Source: Pseudomonadota bacterium (GTDB lineage: Bacteria > Pseudomonadota > Gammaproteobacteria > Xanthomonadales > Xanthomonadaceae). Taken from it: 42,354 nucleotides of DNA. Made by a program: the position numbers and the translations under genes. Positions 8,788 to 16,287 of this stretch are shown here, piece by piece (position 1 is the first letter of the stretch; every line of letters starts with the position of its first letter). A model generated the notes under the pieces. That model ran no database searches, was not told the DNA's origin, and was given only the letters and a program-made list of their open reading frames with translations. Location of the stretch: positions 1 to 42,354 of the forward strand of contig JAFEFT010000019.1 of assembly GCA_018240435.1 (NCBI GenBank). Reading direction: 5' to 3'.

Positions 8788-9087
8788 ATGACCACCGTCA
8801 TTACAGCACAGCCACTGACGCTGACGACCCGCGCCAGCATTTCCACCGAGGTGCTGGTGCAGGAAACCGGCGACGAAGCCGTCCTGCTCGATCTGGCCGG
8901 CGAACAATATTTCGGCCTCGATCCGGTCGGCCTGCGCATCTGGCGGCTGCTGGAAGGCGGCGCCGATCTGCGCGGCGTCTGCGACACCCTGCTCGCCGAA
9001 TACGACGTAGGCGCGGCCCAGGTCGAGGGCGACGTGATCGCCCTGGTCGGGCAGTTGCGCGATGCCGGGCTCGTCACCGTCGGCTGA
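8788..9087 (+). CDS. PqqD-family peptide-recognition protein (lasso B1-like)
   Basis: A 99-residue PqqD-like protein. The winged-helix RiPP recognition fold is recognised from EAVLLDLAGEQYFGLDPVGL followed by IWRLLEGG and a C-terminal helical pattern ending in LRDAGLV. In RiPP pathways such domains bind the leader of a precursor peptide and present it to the processing enzyme. The next gene, a B2-type peptidase, overlaps it by 26 bases, matching the B1-B2 arrangement of lasso peptide loci. No precursor peptide and no asparagine-synthetase-like cyclase is visible in the window, so the substrate is unknown. Confidence 0.85.
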   Translation: MTTVITAQPLTLTTRASISTEVLVQETGDEAVLLDLAGEQYFGLDPVGLRIWRLLEGGADLRGVCDTLLAEYDVGAAQVEGDVIALVGQLRDAGLVTVG

Positions 9088-9532
9088 ACCGGATCGATCG
9101 CTGCCGCCCTCCGCGTGGGCGCGGTGGCGGCAACTGCCGGCGCGCGACAAGCGCGACCTGTTGCTGCTGATGCTGCTGCTGCCCTGCGTGCATGCCGCGC
9201 TGGCGCTGTTCGCCGTGCGCCGCGTGCGCGGCTGGCTGGAGCGCCACTCTGCCGGCCGCACCGCGGTGGCGTGCACGCCCGAGCGGCTGGCGGCGGCGCA
9301 GCGGCTGGCCGAGCTGGCGGCGATCGCCGGCCGCCGTGGCGCGGTGGCCGCCAGCTGCCTGCGCCAGGCATTGATCGTCTGGTGGTGGCTGCGCCGACGC
9401 GGGCTGTCGCCGCAGTTGCGGATCGGCACCCTCGGCAGCGGCACCGAGTTCGCCGCGCACGCCTGGGTCGAACTCGACGGCGTCGCGCTGGCGCAGCGCG
9501 ACCCGCGCCACCGCGCGATCGCCGGCTGGTGA
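9062..9532 (+). CDS. Lasso-peptide B2-like transglutaminase-fold peptidase
   Basis: A 156-residue protein of the lasso biosynthesis B2 family, a cysteine peptidase that removes leader peptides together with a PqqD-like partner. The triad is visible as Cys99 (AASCLRQAL), His133 and Asp139 (FAAHAWVELDG). An N-terminal hydrophobic helix (about 33-52) matches the family. It overlaps the PqqD gene by 26 bases, so the pair is translationally coupled. The triad looks intact, so the enzyme is probably active, but no obvious substrate gene is nearby. Relatives also occur in HprK-type RiPP-like clusters; no kinase gene is seen here. Confidence 0.85.
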   Translation: MPGSSPSAEPDRSLPPSAWARWRQLPARDKRDLLLLMLLLPCVHAALALFAVRRVRGWLERHSAGRTAVACTPERLAAAQRLAELAAIAGRRGAVAASCLRQALIVWWWLRRRGLSPQLRIGTLGSGTEFAAHAWVELDGVALAQRDPRHRAIAGW

Positions 9533-9565
9533 CAGCGGCGGCGCCCGTTGCCCGGCCCGGCGCCG

Positions 9566-10048
9566 TCAGGCGGCTTCGGAACGGGCGTGGATCGACTCCA
9601 GCAACGCCACCAGATCGCCGATCTTCATGCCACAGGTATCGGGTAGCGCCGCCTCGAAGCCAAAACCGGCGAGGTTGAACCGGCGCAGCCGCGACGGCTT
9701 GCCGGCACCTTCGACATAGTTGAAGCCGACCATCTGCTTGCCGGCCGGCGGCAGCGTCATCACGCCGAACCCGGCCACGTCCGCCCACGCGATACGGTGC
9801 CGGCGGTACAAACTCTTCATCTCGAAGCCGTTTTCATCCAGGCGCAGGCAACTGGCGCCGGGCAGCAGGTTCACCACCGCGATCGCCGTGCCCAGCCCGA
9901 AGAAAACCACGCTGGCACCGCCCCAGAGGGCATCGGCACCACCGTCGCGCATCATCACCGCGCCCATCGCGGTGAATGCGGCCGCGATCAGCGCGACGGC
10001 CATCCACTTCGTCCGCGACGGGCGCAAGGTCAAGGGCAACGCCGGCAT
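9566..10048 (-). CDS. Small membrane protein with PH-like domain (STM3941-type)
   Basis: A 160-residue protein with two hydrophobic helices (about 14-35 and 40-60) followed by a soluble beta-rich part containing GFEMKSLYRRHRIAWADVAG, the pattern of bacterial PH-like/STM3941-family proteins. The function of the family is unknown. It lies 14 bases downstream of the S9 peptidase gene on the same strand and is probably co-transcribed. The start at 10048 is chosen over longer frames because those run inside the upstream gene. Confidence 0.6.
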   Translation of the reverse strand: MPALPLTLRPSRTKWMAVALIAAAFTAMGAVMMRDGGADALWGGASVVFFGLGTAIAVVNLLPGASCLRLDENGFEMKSLYRRHRIAWADVAGFGVMTLPPAGKQMVGFNYVEGAGKPSRLRRFNLAGFGFEAALPDTCGMKIGDLVALLESIHARSEAA

Positions 10049-10062
10049 CGCGACCGTCGCGC

Positions 10063-12423
10063 TCAATGCAGTTCGCGCAGGAACAGTTCGTCGATCCGCC
10101 GGTATTCGTCCAGCCACGCGTCGGCGTGCTCGAAACCGTGCCGCTCCAGCGGATACGGCGCCAGCGACCAGTTGTCCTTGTGCAGCTCGATCAGCCGCTG
10201 CGCCAGCCGCACCGAATCCTGGAAGAACACGTTGTCGTCCATCATGCCGTGGCAGATCAGCAGCGCGCCCTTCAGACCGGCGGCGTATTCGATCGGCGAG
10301 CTGGTCCGGTAGGCCTGCGGGTCGATGTCGGGGGTGTTGAGGATGGCCGCGGTGTAGTCGTGGTTGTATTCGCCCCAGTCGCTGACCGGGCGCAGTGCGG
10401 CGCCGGCCTTGAACACGTCGGGGGCGCGGAACATCGCCATCAGGGTCATGAAACCGCCGTAGCTGCCGCCGTAGATGCCGACCTTGTTCGCATCGCCCTG
10501 CTGGGTGTCCACCAGCCATTTCACGCCATCGCGATAATCATCCAGCTCGGGGTGGCCCATGTCGCGGTAGATCGCGGTGCGCCAGTCGCGGCCGTAGCCG
10601 GCCGAACCGCGATAGTCCATCGCCAGCACGATGAAGCCCTGCTGCACCAGCAACTGATCGAACATCTGCTCGCGGAAGTAGTAGCTCCAGCGCGAGAAGG
10701 TGTCCTGCAGGTAGCCGGCGCCGTGCACGAACATCACGATCGGATAGCGCTTGCCGGGTTCGAGCGTCGCCGGCCGGTACAGCTTGGCCCAGATCGGCGC
10801 GGCGCCGTGCGTGGACGGCACCTGCACGAACTGCGGGGCGAGGAAATTGCGCGCCTTCCAGGCGGCGGTGCGGGTGTCGGTGAGCACGCTCGCCTTGCCG
10901 CCGCCGGCCGGCACCACCGCCAGTTGCGGCGGCAGGAAGGTGCCCGAATAGCGCACCAGCACCTTGGACTGGTCGGGCGCGAGGCTGAAATCCTCGACGC
11001 CGTGCAGGTCGGTGATTTCCTTCACGCTGTCGTCGCGCAGGTTTTCCTCGCAGACCTCGTAGCCGCCCGGCCATTTGCGGTTGCAGACGAACCAGACGCG
11101 GCTGCCATCGGCGGAGAACTGCGGCGACGAGGCTTCCCAGTTGCCCTGGTTGCGCGCCCGCGCCGCCTGCCCGGGCACCACCGTGTACAGGTGCGAGTAG
11201 CCGCTCTGCTCGGACAGCAGCCAGATCGTGCGGTTGTCGGGCATCCAGCCGAAATCGCTGAAGGCGAACGAATTGATCCACGCCGGATCGCTCAGGCGAT
11301 GGGCGCTGCGCAGGCTCTTGCCGGCGAAGTCGACGGTGGCGATCCAGCGATCCTTGTTGTCCACCGACAGCAGTTCGAGCGCGGCCTGGCGGCCATCGGC
11401 GCTCCATTGCATGGCAGCGGCGCGCAGCGCGCGGTGGCCGGTGAGCGGCGGCTTGCCGGCGGCCTTGCGCAGCGCCGCCAGCGGGTCGTCGTCGATGCCC
11501 GGCAAGGCGGCAATGGACAGATCGGCGACGCTGCCATCGCCGAGGTTGACCAGCTTGAACGATTCGGCCGGCGGCGGATTGCGGCCGACGCGGGTGCGCT
11601 CGGGCTCCTGTTCCTCGTAGCCTGATTCGGTGACGAACTTCTGCAGCTTGCCGATGCGGCCGGCATCGGCGCCCTTGGCCGAAGTCGCCACCAGCAACCA
11701 GCGGCCATCGGGCGAGAGCGAGGAGGCGTCGATGGCGACGTCGTCGCCGAGGTAGACCGGCGCCGGCGCGCGCGACGGGTCGGCGGCGCGCAGCTGCTTG
11801 TCGTGGTCCTTGCGCAATTGGCGGTCATCGTGATCGGCACGCAGGGTGGTGAACAGGCGCAGCTGATCGGCGCGCATGCCATCCGCCGGCGGCGGTGCAT
11901 CAGGATCCTTCTCGGCCTTGAGCACGGCCACTGTCTCGACCACGCGCGGCCCGAAGCGATAGCGATGCCAGTTGTCGCCGACCCGCCAGATCACCCCGTC
12001 GCCGCCGGCGGTGAAGGCCAGATCGCTGGCCGGCGCTGCGCCGCGGGTGACCTGGGTGAGCGCGCCGTCGCGCAAATCGCGCACGAACACATCGCCATTG
12101 CGGACGAAGGCGCTGCGCCGGCGGCTGGCGTCGTAGACCGGGTTGGCGACATCGGCGCGCGCCAGTTCCGGATCGGCCAGCCGTGCCATCGGCGCCCCGC
12201 CGCCGACCGCCACCGCGTACAGGTCGCGCACGCCGTTGCCGCTGCGCTTGAGCGGGAATATCGCACGGCGGCTGTCCCAGCTCCACCACCCGGCATCGAC
12301 CGGCGGGCCGATCCAGTCCGGGTCGGCCATCGCCTGTTCCAGCGTGATCGGCGTCGGCGCCGGCGATTGGGCGAGCGCGCTGGTGACCGCCAGCGACAGG
12401 GGCAGCAGGAAAGCCATGCGCAT
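10063..12423 (-). CDS. Secreted S9 family peptidase (dipeptidyl-peptidase IV type)
   Basis: A 786-residue serine peptidase with a signal peptide (MRMAFLLPLSLAVTSALAQ), an N-terminal beta-propeller of the DPP-IV type (about 50-520) and a C-terminal alpha/beta-hydrolase domain. The triad is visible as Ser654 (GGSYGG), Asp729 (HGMMDDNV) and His762 (ERHGF). It probably cleaves proline-containing peptides in the periplasm or outside. The start at 12423 is preceded by a GGGG box and gives the signal peptide; an upstream frame extension is rejected. Lasso isopeptidases belong to the same S9 class, but the propeller features here match ordinary DPP-like enzymes common in Xanthomonadales. Confidence 0.9.
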   Translation of the reverse strand: MRMAFLLPLSLAVTSALAQSPAPTPITLEQAMADPDWIGPPVDAGWWSWDSRRAIFPLKRSGNGVRDLYAVAVGGGAPMARLADPELARADVANPVYDASRRRSAFVRNGDVFVRDLRDGALTQVTRGAAPASDLAFTAGGDGVIWRVGDNWHRYRFGPRVVETVAVLKAEKDPDAPPPADGMRADQLRLFTTLRADHDDRQLRKDHDKQLRAADPSRAPAPVYLGDDVAIDASSLSPDGRWLLVATSAKGADAGRIGKLQKFVTESGYEEQEPERTRVGRNPPPAESFKLVNLGDGSVADLSIAALPGIDDDPLAALRKAAGKPPLTGHRALRAAAMQWSADGRQAALELLSVDNKDRWIATVDFAGKSLRSAHRLSDPAWINSFAFSDFGWMPDNRTIWLLSEQSGYSHLYTVVPGQAARARNQGNWEASSPQFSADGSRVWFVCNRKWPGGYEVCEENLRDDSVKEITDLHGVEDFSLAPDQSKVLVRYSGTFLPPQLAVVPAGGGKASVLTDTRTAAWKARNFLAPQFVQVPSTHGAAPIWAKLYRPATLEPGKRYPIVMFVHGAGYLQDTFSRWSYYFREQMFDQLLVQQGFIVLAMDYRGSAGYGRDWRTAIYRDMGHPELDDYRDGVKWLVDTQQGDANKVGIYGGSYGGFMTLMAMFRAPDVFKAGAALRPVSDWGEYNHDYTAAILNTPDIDPQAYRTSSPIEYAAGLKGALLICHGMMDDNVFFQDSVRLAQRLIELHKDNWSLAPYPLERHGFEHADAWLDEYRRIDELFLRELH

Positions 12424-12561
12424 CGGATATCCCCGTTGGTCGATGATAAATGCGCAAGCGTAGCAGGCGCGATTCACCGCGGACTGCGCCGGAAGTCACG
12501 GCCATCGCTTTATCGCCGGGCCATTTACCGCCACAATCACCTCATTTCGCCGCGCCCGCCC

Positions 12562-12819
12562 ATGCACGCCTTCGTCTACAAGAGTCGCCGCAAGGCCGAC
12601 ACCTACGTCTATCTGCGCGAACGCAATGGCTTTGCGCTGCTGCCCGAGCCACTGCGCAGCACCCTGGGGCCGCTCGATTTCGTGCTCGATCTGGCCCTCG
12701 ATCCCGGACGCAAGCTCGCTCGCGAGGACGCATCCAGCGTGCGCGCCAACCTCGCCGCGCGCGGCTATCATCTGCAATTCCCGCCTGTCGGCGGCGGAGA
12801 TACCGATGGCCATGCCTGA
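12562..12819 (+). CDS. ycgL: YcgL domain protein
   Basis: An 85-residue protein of the YcgL family: FVYKSRRKADTYVYL at the N-terminus, a central PEPLRSTLG, then GRKLAREDASSVRANLAARG and the closing YHLQFPP. The function is not established, though it is widely conserved in gammaproteobacteria. Its 3' end overlaps the start of the ankyrin gene by 14 bases, suggesting coupled translation. Confidence 0.9.
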   Translation: MHAFVYKSRRKADTYVYLRERNGFALLPEPLRSTLGPLDFVLDLALDPGRKLAREDASSVRANLAARGYHLQFPPVGGGDTDGHA

Positions 12820-15800
12820 GCGCCCGGCACGGCAACCGTTGCGCGCCGCTCTGGCGCTGCTTGCCGGCATCGGCCTGTCGCTGGCGCCGCTGGCGGCGGC
12901 CACACCGTGGCTGCTGCTCGGCCCTTGGCTGGCGCAGCCGCTGTATGCACTGGGAACGGCATGGTGGCTGGGTTCGCGGCCGGCCGGCGAGGACGCCGCG
13001 CGCTGGCTGCCCGATGCCATCGCGTTGGCGGTGCTGTGGGCCGGCGCCGGTGCGCTGGCGTATTTCGCGATGGCCTGGCCATTGCCGATGCTGCTGGCCA
13101 GCGGCAGCCTCGGCGCCGCGCTCGGCACCAGCGCCGCCACCGGCATCGCCCTGATCGTGCTGTGGCGCTATTGGCCGGTGTTCGCCCGCGCCGAGCGCCA
13201 CGGCGGCGGCCTGGCCGACCTCTATGAAACCGCCACCGACGAGGGCGTGATCGAAACCGGCGCCGGCCTGCTGATCGCGCTGGCGATCGCGGCGATCCTG
13301 GCGCTGTGCCTGTGCGCGGCCTGGGGCGGCATCATGTCGCCGCTGGGCAGCACCATCCTGTACGCCACGCAGGCCGTGCTGGCGCCACTGCTGCATGCAC
13401 TGATCCACAAACTCGGCGCGCAGCCGCTGCGCAGTCGCATCGTCGCCGAGCCGGCGCTGTCGGCGCCTGCCCGCACCGCCCTGCCGATGCCGGCGCCGAT
13501 CCCGTTCGAGGATCTGGGCGATCCGGATCTGCGTGCCTATTCGGCGGCTCGCGCCGGCCGCGCCGACGAAGCGATCGCCGCCCTGCGCCGCGGCGCCGAT
13601 CCCTCCCGACTGCCCGATCCGGATGATCGCGACCAGCGCAGCCTGATCGTGCTGGCCAGCGTGATGCCCGATGTCGCCCTGCTGCGCGAGCTGATCGCGC
13701 GCGGCGTCGACATCAATCGCCAGCACGCCGGCCTGACGCCGCTGCTGGCTGCCACCCGCGACAGCTGGCACGGGCGCATCGAGACGGTGACGACGCTGCT
13801 GGCCAACGGCGCCGACACCCGCCTGGTCGACCGCGAAGGCAACACCCCGCTGCATCACGCCGCACGCAGTTCCGATGCCGACGTCGCCGCCCGCCTGCTC
13901 GACGCCGGCGCCGAACTCGACGCCCTCAACGAGGACGGCTTCAGCCCGCTCGGCGTGGCCTGCCAGGCCGGCAACTGGCGGCTGGCGCGCTTTTTGCTCG
14001 AACGCGGTGCCCGTCCCGAACCCGATCGCGGCCAGCCGGCCATCCTCGCCGCCGCTGCCGGCGAGGACGACGCTGCCGGCGTCAGCCTGCTGCTGCGCCA
14101 TCACGGCCACGTCGATGCGCGGGGCGATCATCAGGCCACGGCGCTGATGCTGGCCTGCGACGCCAACAATCCGGGCATCGTCGATGCCCTGCTGACGGCC
14201 GGCGCCGAGGTCGATGCCGTCGATGCCGAGGGCATGACGGCGCTGATGCACGCCGCGCACGGCGGCGCCGATGCCGCGATCGAGCGCCTGGCCAGGGCCA
14301 ACCCCGATCCGCAGCGGGTCGATCACTTCGGACGCAATGCGCTGGCCTTCGCCTGCGCCTCGCAAACGGCCGAACCGGCGCTGATCCGCAGCCTCGTCGG
14401 GCTGGGCGTCGACCCGCATCGGCAGAGCAACGACGGCCGCCGCGCCATCGACCACGCCCTGGCGGCCGGGCGCTGGCGGCTGGTGGTCGAACTCGATCCC
14501 AATTACCCGCTGCCGGAAAGCATCGCCGAGGATCTCGCCGCCGGCCCGGTCGAGCGCAGTCCCGAGCAGCTGCTGCGCGATGCGCTGGCGGCGCGTCGCT
14601 TCGAGCAGGCCGAAGCAACGCTCGAACTGGGCGATGCGCGCGCACTGGCGAGCTCGCAATTGCGTGATTTCGTGCTGGAAGCCGATCTGGACGTGTTCGA
14701 CTGGCTGCTCGCGCACGGCGCCGATCCGGAGGTGCGCGCTGCCGGCGAGGACACGCTGGCGATGAGCCTGCTCGACCGCGGCGGCAGCGGCACCGGTGCC
14801 TTGCAGCGGCTGCTCGACCGCGCCATCCCGGTCGCCGGCGCCGGCGGCCTGGCGCGCTACCTGCATGCCTGCATGCTCAGCGAAACCAGCGCCCGCTCGC
14901 GCGAACAGCTGGCGTTGAGCCTGCTCGACCGCGGCGCCGATCCGTTCGCCACCGTGGTCGGCACGCCGCCGCTGCATTTCGCGATCCGTCTGGGCTGGCT
15001 GCGGCTGGCCGAACGGCTGCTCGCCAGCGGCATCGCCCCGGATGCGCGCGACGGCCGCGGCATCACCGCGCTGCAATTGGCCTGCACCCTCGGCCGCGAA
15101 GCCGCGGTGCGCCTGCTGGTATGCGCCGGCGCCTCGCCCGACGCGCGCACGCCCACCGGCGAAACCGCGCTCGGCATCGCCCTGGCGGCCGAGCGCAGCG
15201 ATCTGGTGGCGTGGCTGGACTGGCGCGGCTGGCGGCTGCCGCTGCGGCCGCTGCATCCCACCGACCTGCCGGCAGCGGCGATGGTCGGCGATGCTGGCGC
15301 GGTGCGCCGCCTGCTCGATCTGGGCATGCCGATCGACACCGTCGATGCGCAGGGCTGCACTGCCCTGCTGCGCGCTGCCGGCAGCGGCCACCTGGTGGTG
15401 GTGGGCATGCTGCTGCAACGCGGCGCCGACAAGTCGATCGCCTCCAACACCGGCGCCACCGCGCTCACCGCGGCGATCAGCATGCGCCATCCGCAGATCG
15501 TCGAGATGCTGCTGGCACAAGGCGCAGTGGTCGACCGCCCGCTGCCCGGCGGCGTCACCCCGCTGATGCTCGCCTCGGCGCTCGGTCTGCCGGACATGGT
15601 CTCGCGCCTGCTCGCCAAGGGCGCCGACATCGCCTTGCACGACGACCGTGGCCTGGGCGCGCTGCATTGCGCGTGCAGCTATGCCTTCCAGGCCCACGAC
15701 CGCCAGCGTGTACTGGCCCTGCTCGACGATCTGCTGCTCAACGGCGCGACGATCGAGGCGGCCGCGAACAACGGCCAGACGCCGCTGCTGGCGCTGCTCG

Positions 15801-16117
15801 GCGCCGGTGCCGATTCCGGTGCCGCCGGCGACGAGGAGGTGATCGCCGCCGCGCTCGAACGTCTGCTCGGCGAAAACGCCTCGCTGGAAGCACGCGATGC
15901 CCGCGGCTTCACCGCCATGCACCTGGCCGGGATGCACGGCCTGGGCCGCATCGCACAACGGTTGATCGATGCCGGCGCCGACCGCCGCCCGCGCGACAAG
16001 CTCGGCCGCACACCCTACGACCTCGCCTTGCAGCACGGCTACGCCGACGTCGCCGCCGAGTTCGAACCGCTGCGCTCGGCGGCACCGCCGCTGCCGAGAC
16101 TGGCGCGCAAGGAGTGA
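12806..16117 (+). CDS. Large membrane-anchored ankyrin-repeat protein
   Basis: An 1103-residue protein. The first ~200 residues contain several hydrophobic segments (about 15-50, 75-120 and 150-190), then a linker, then repeated ankyrin units from about residue 240 to the end, for example GNTPLHHAARSSDADVAARL and GFTAMHLAGMHGLGRIAQRL. Around fifteen to twenty repeats can be followed, some degenerate. Ankyrin repeats mediate protein contacts, so this may be an inner-membrane scaffold with a long cytoplasmic solenoid; the partner is unknown. GGAG lies 6-7 bases before the ATG at 12806; a second in-frame ATG is at 12812. Translation is probably coupled to ycgL. Confidence 0.9.
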   Translation: MAMPERPARQPLRAALALLAGIGLSLAPLAAATPWLLLGPWLAQPLYALGTAWWLGSRPAGEDAARWLPDAIALAVLWAGAGALAYFAMAWPLPMLLASGSLGAALGTSAATGIALIVLWRYWPVFARAERHGGGLADLYETATDEGVIETGAGLLIALAIAAILALCLCAAWGGIMSPLGSTILYATQAVLAPLLHALIHKLGAQPLRSRIVAEPALSAPARTALPMPAPIPFEDLGDPDLRAYSAARAGRADEAIAALRRGADPSRLPDPDDRDQRSLIVLASVMPDVALLRELIARGVDINRQHAGLTPLLAATRDSWHGRIETVTTLLANGADTRLVDREGNTPLHHAARSSDADVAARLLDAGAELDALNEDGFSPLGVACQAGNWRLARFLLERGARPEPDRGQPAILAAAAGEDDAAGVSLLLRHHGHVDARGDHQATALMLACDANNPGIVDALLTAGAEVDAVDAEGMTALMHAAHGGADAAIERLARANPDPQRVDHFGRNALAFACASQTAEPALIRSLVGLGVDPHRQSNDGRRAIDHALAAGRWRLVVELDPNYPLPESIAEDLAAGPVERSPEQLLRDALAARRFEQAEATLELGDARALASSQLRDFVLEADLDVFDWLLAHGADPEVRAAGEDTLAMSLLDRGGSGTGALQRLLDRAIPVAGAGGLARYLHACMLSETSARSREQLALSLLDRGADPFATVVGTPPLHFAIRLGWLRLAERLLASGIAPDARDGRGITALQLACTLGREAAVRLLVCAGASPDARTPTGETALGIALAAERSDLVAWLDWRGWRLPLRPLHPTDLPAAAMVGDAGAVRRLLDLGMPIDTVDAQGCTALLRAAGSGHLVVVGMLLQRGADKSIASNTGATALTAAISMRHPQIVEMLLAQGAVVDRPLPGGVTPLMLASALGLPDMVSRLLAKGADIALHDDRGLGALHCACSYAFQAHDRQRVLALLDDLLLNGATIEAAANNGQTPLLALLGAGADSGAAGDEEVIAAALERLLGENASLEARDARGFTAMHLAGMHGLGRIAQRLIDAGADRRPRDKLGRTPYDLALQHGYADVAAEFEPLRSAAPPLPRLARKE

Positions 16118-16146
16118 TCAGCCGCCGCCGTCGAGCCGATCATCGA

Positions 16147-16287
16147 CCTAGGGAAGGTCTGAACAACTTTGTTTTTGATCGTCATTCCCGCGAAAGCGGG
16201 AATCCAGTGTCTTTTATTTCAACAACATAGAGTCACTGGATCCCTGCCTTCGCAGGGATGACAAGACTTATTCAGACCTTCCCTAGG
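16147..16287. mobile_element. MITE-like element with 17-bp terminal inverted repeats
   Basis: CCTAGGGAAGGTCTGAA at 16147-16163 is matched by its exact reverse complement at 16271-16287. Inside are two inverted copies of a 29-bp module (about 16180-16208 and 16234-16262) that begins GTCAT and contains an imperfect palindrome of the CCCGCGAAAGCGGG type. If GGGAAGGTCTGAA is the element end, TA flanks both sides, as expected for TA-targeting (IS630/Tc1-like) elements. It lies between two convergent genes and could serve as a bidirectional terminator. The TAG stop of the antiporter gene (16283-16285) lies in its right terminal repeat. Confidence 0.75.

Noticed and set aside
10063-12423. Lasso-peptide isopeptidase, given the PqqD/B2 genes nearby
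   Set aside because: The full DPP-IV-type propeller and the common housekeeping context fit an ordinary S9B peptidase; it has the opposite strand and a different operon.
12542-16036. A 1164-codon minus-strand frame opposite the ankyrin gene
   Set aside because: It is a low-complexity Gln/Arg/Gly-rich shadow; the plus strand shows ankyrin repeats throughout.
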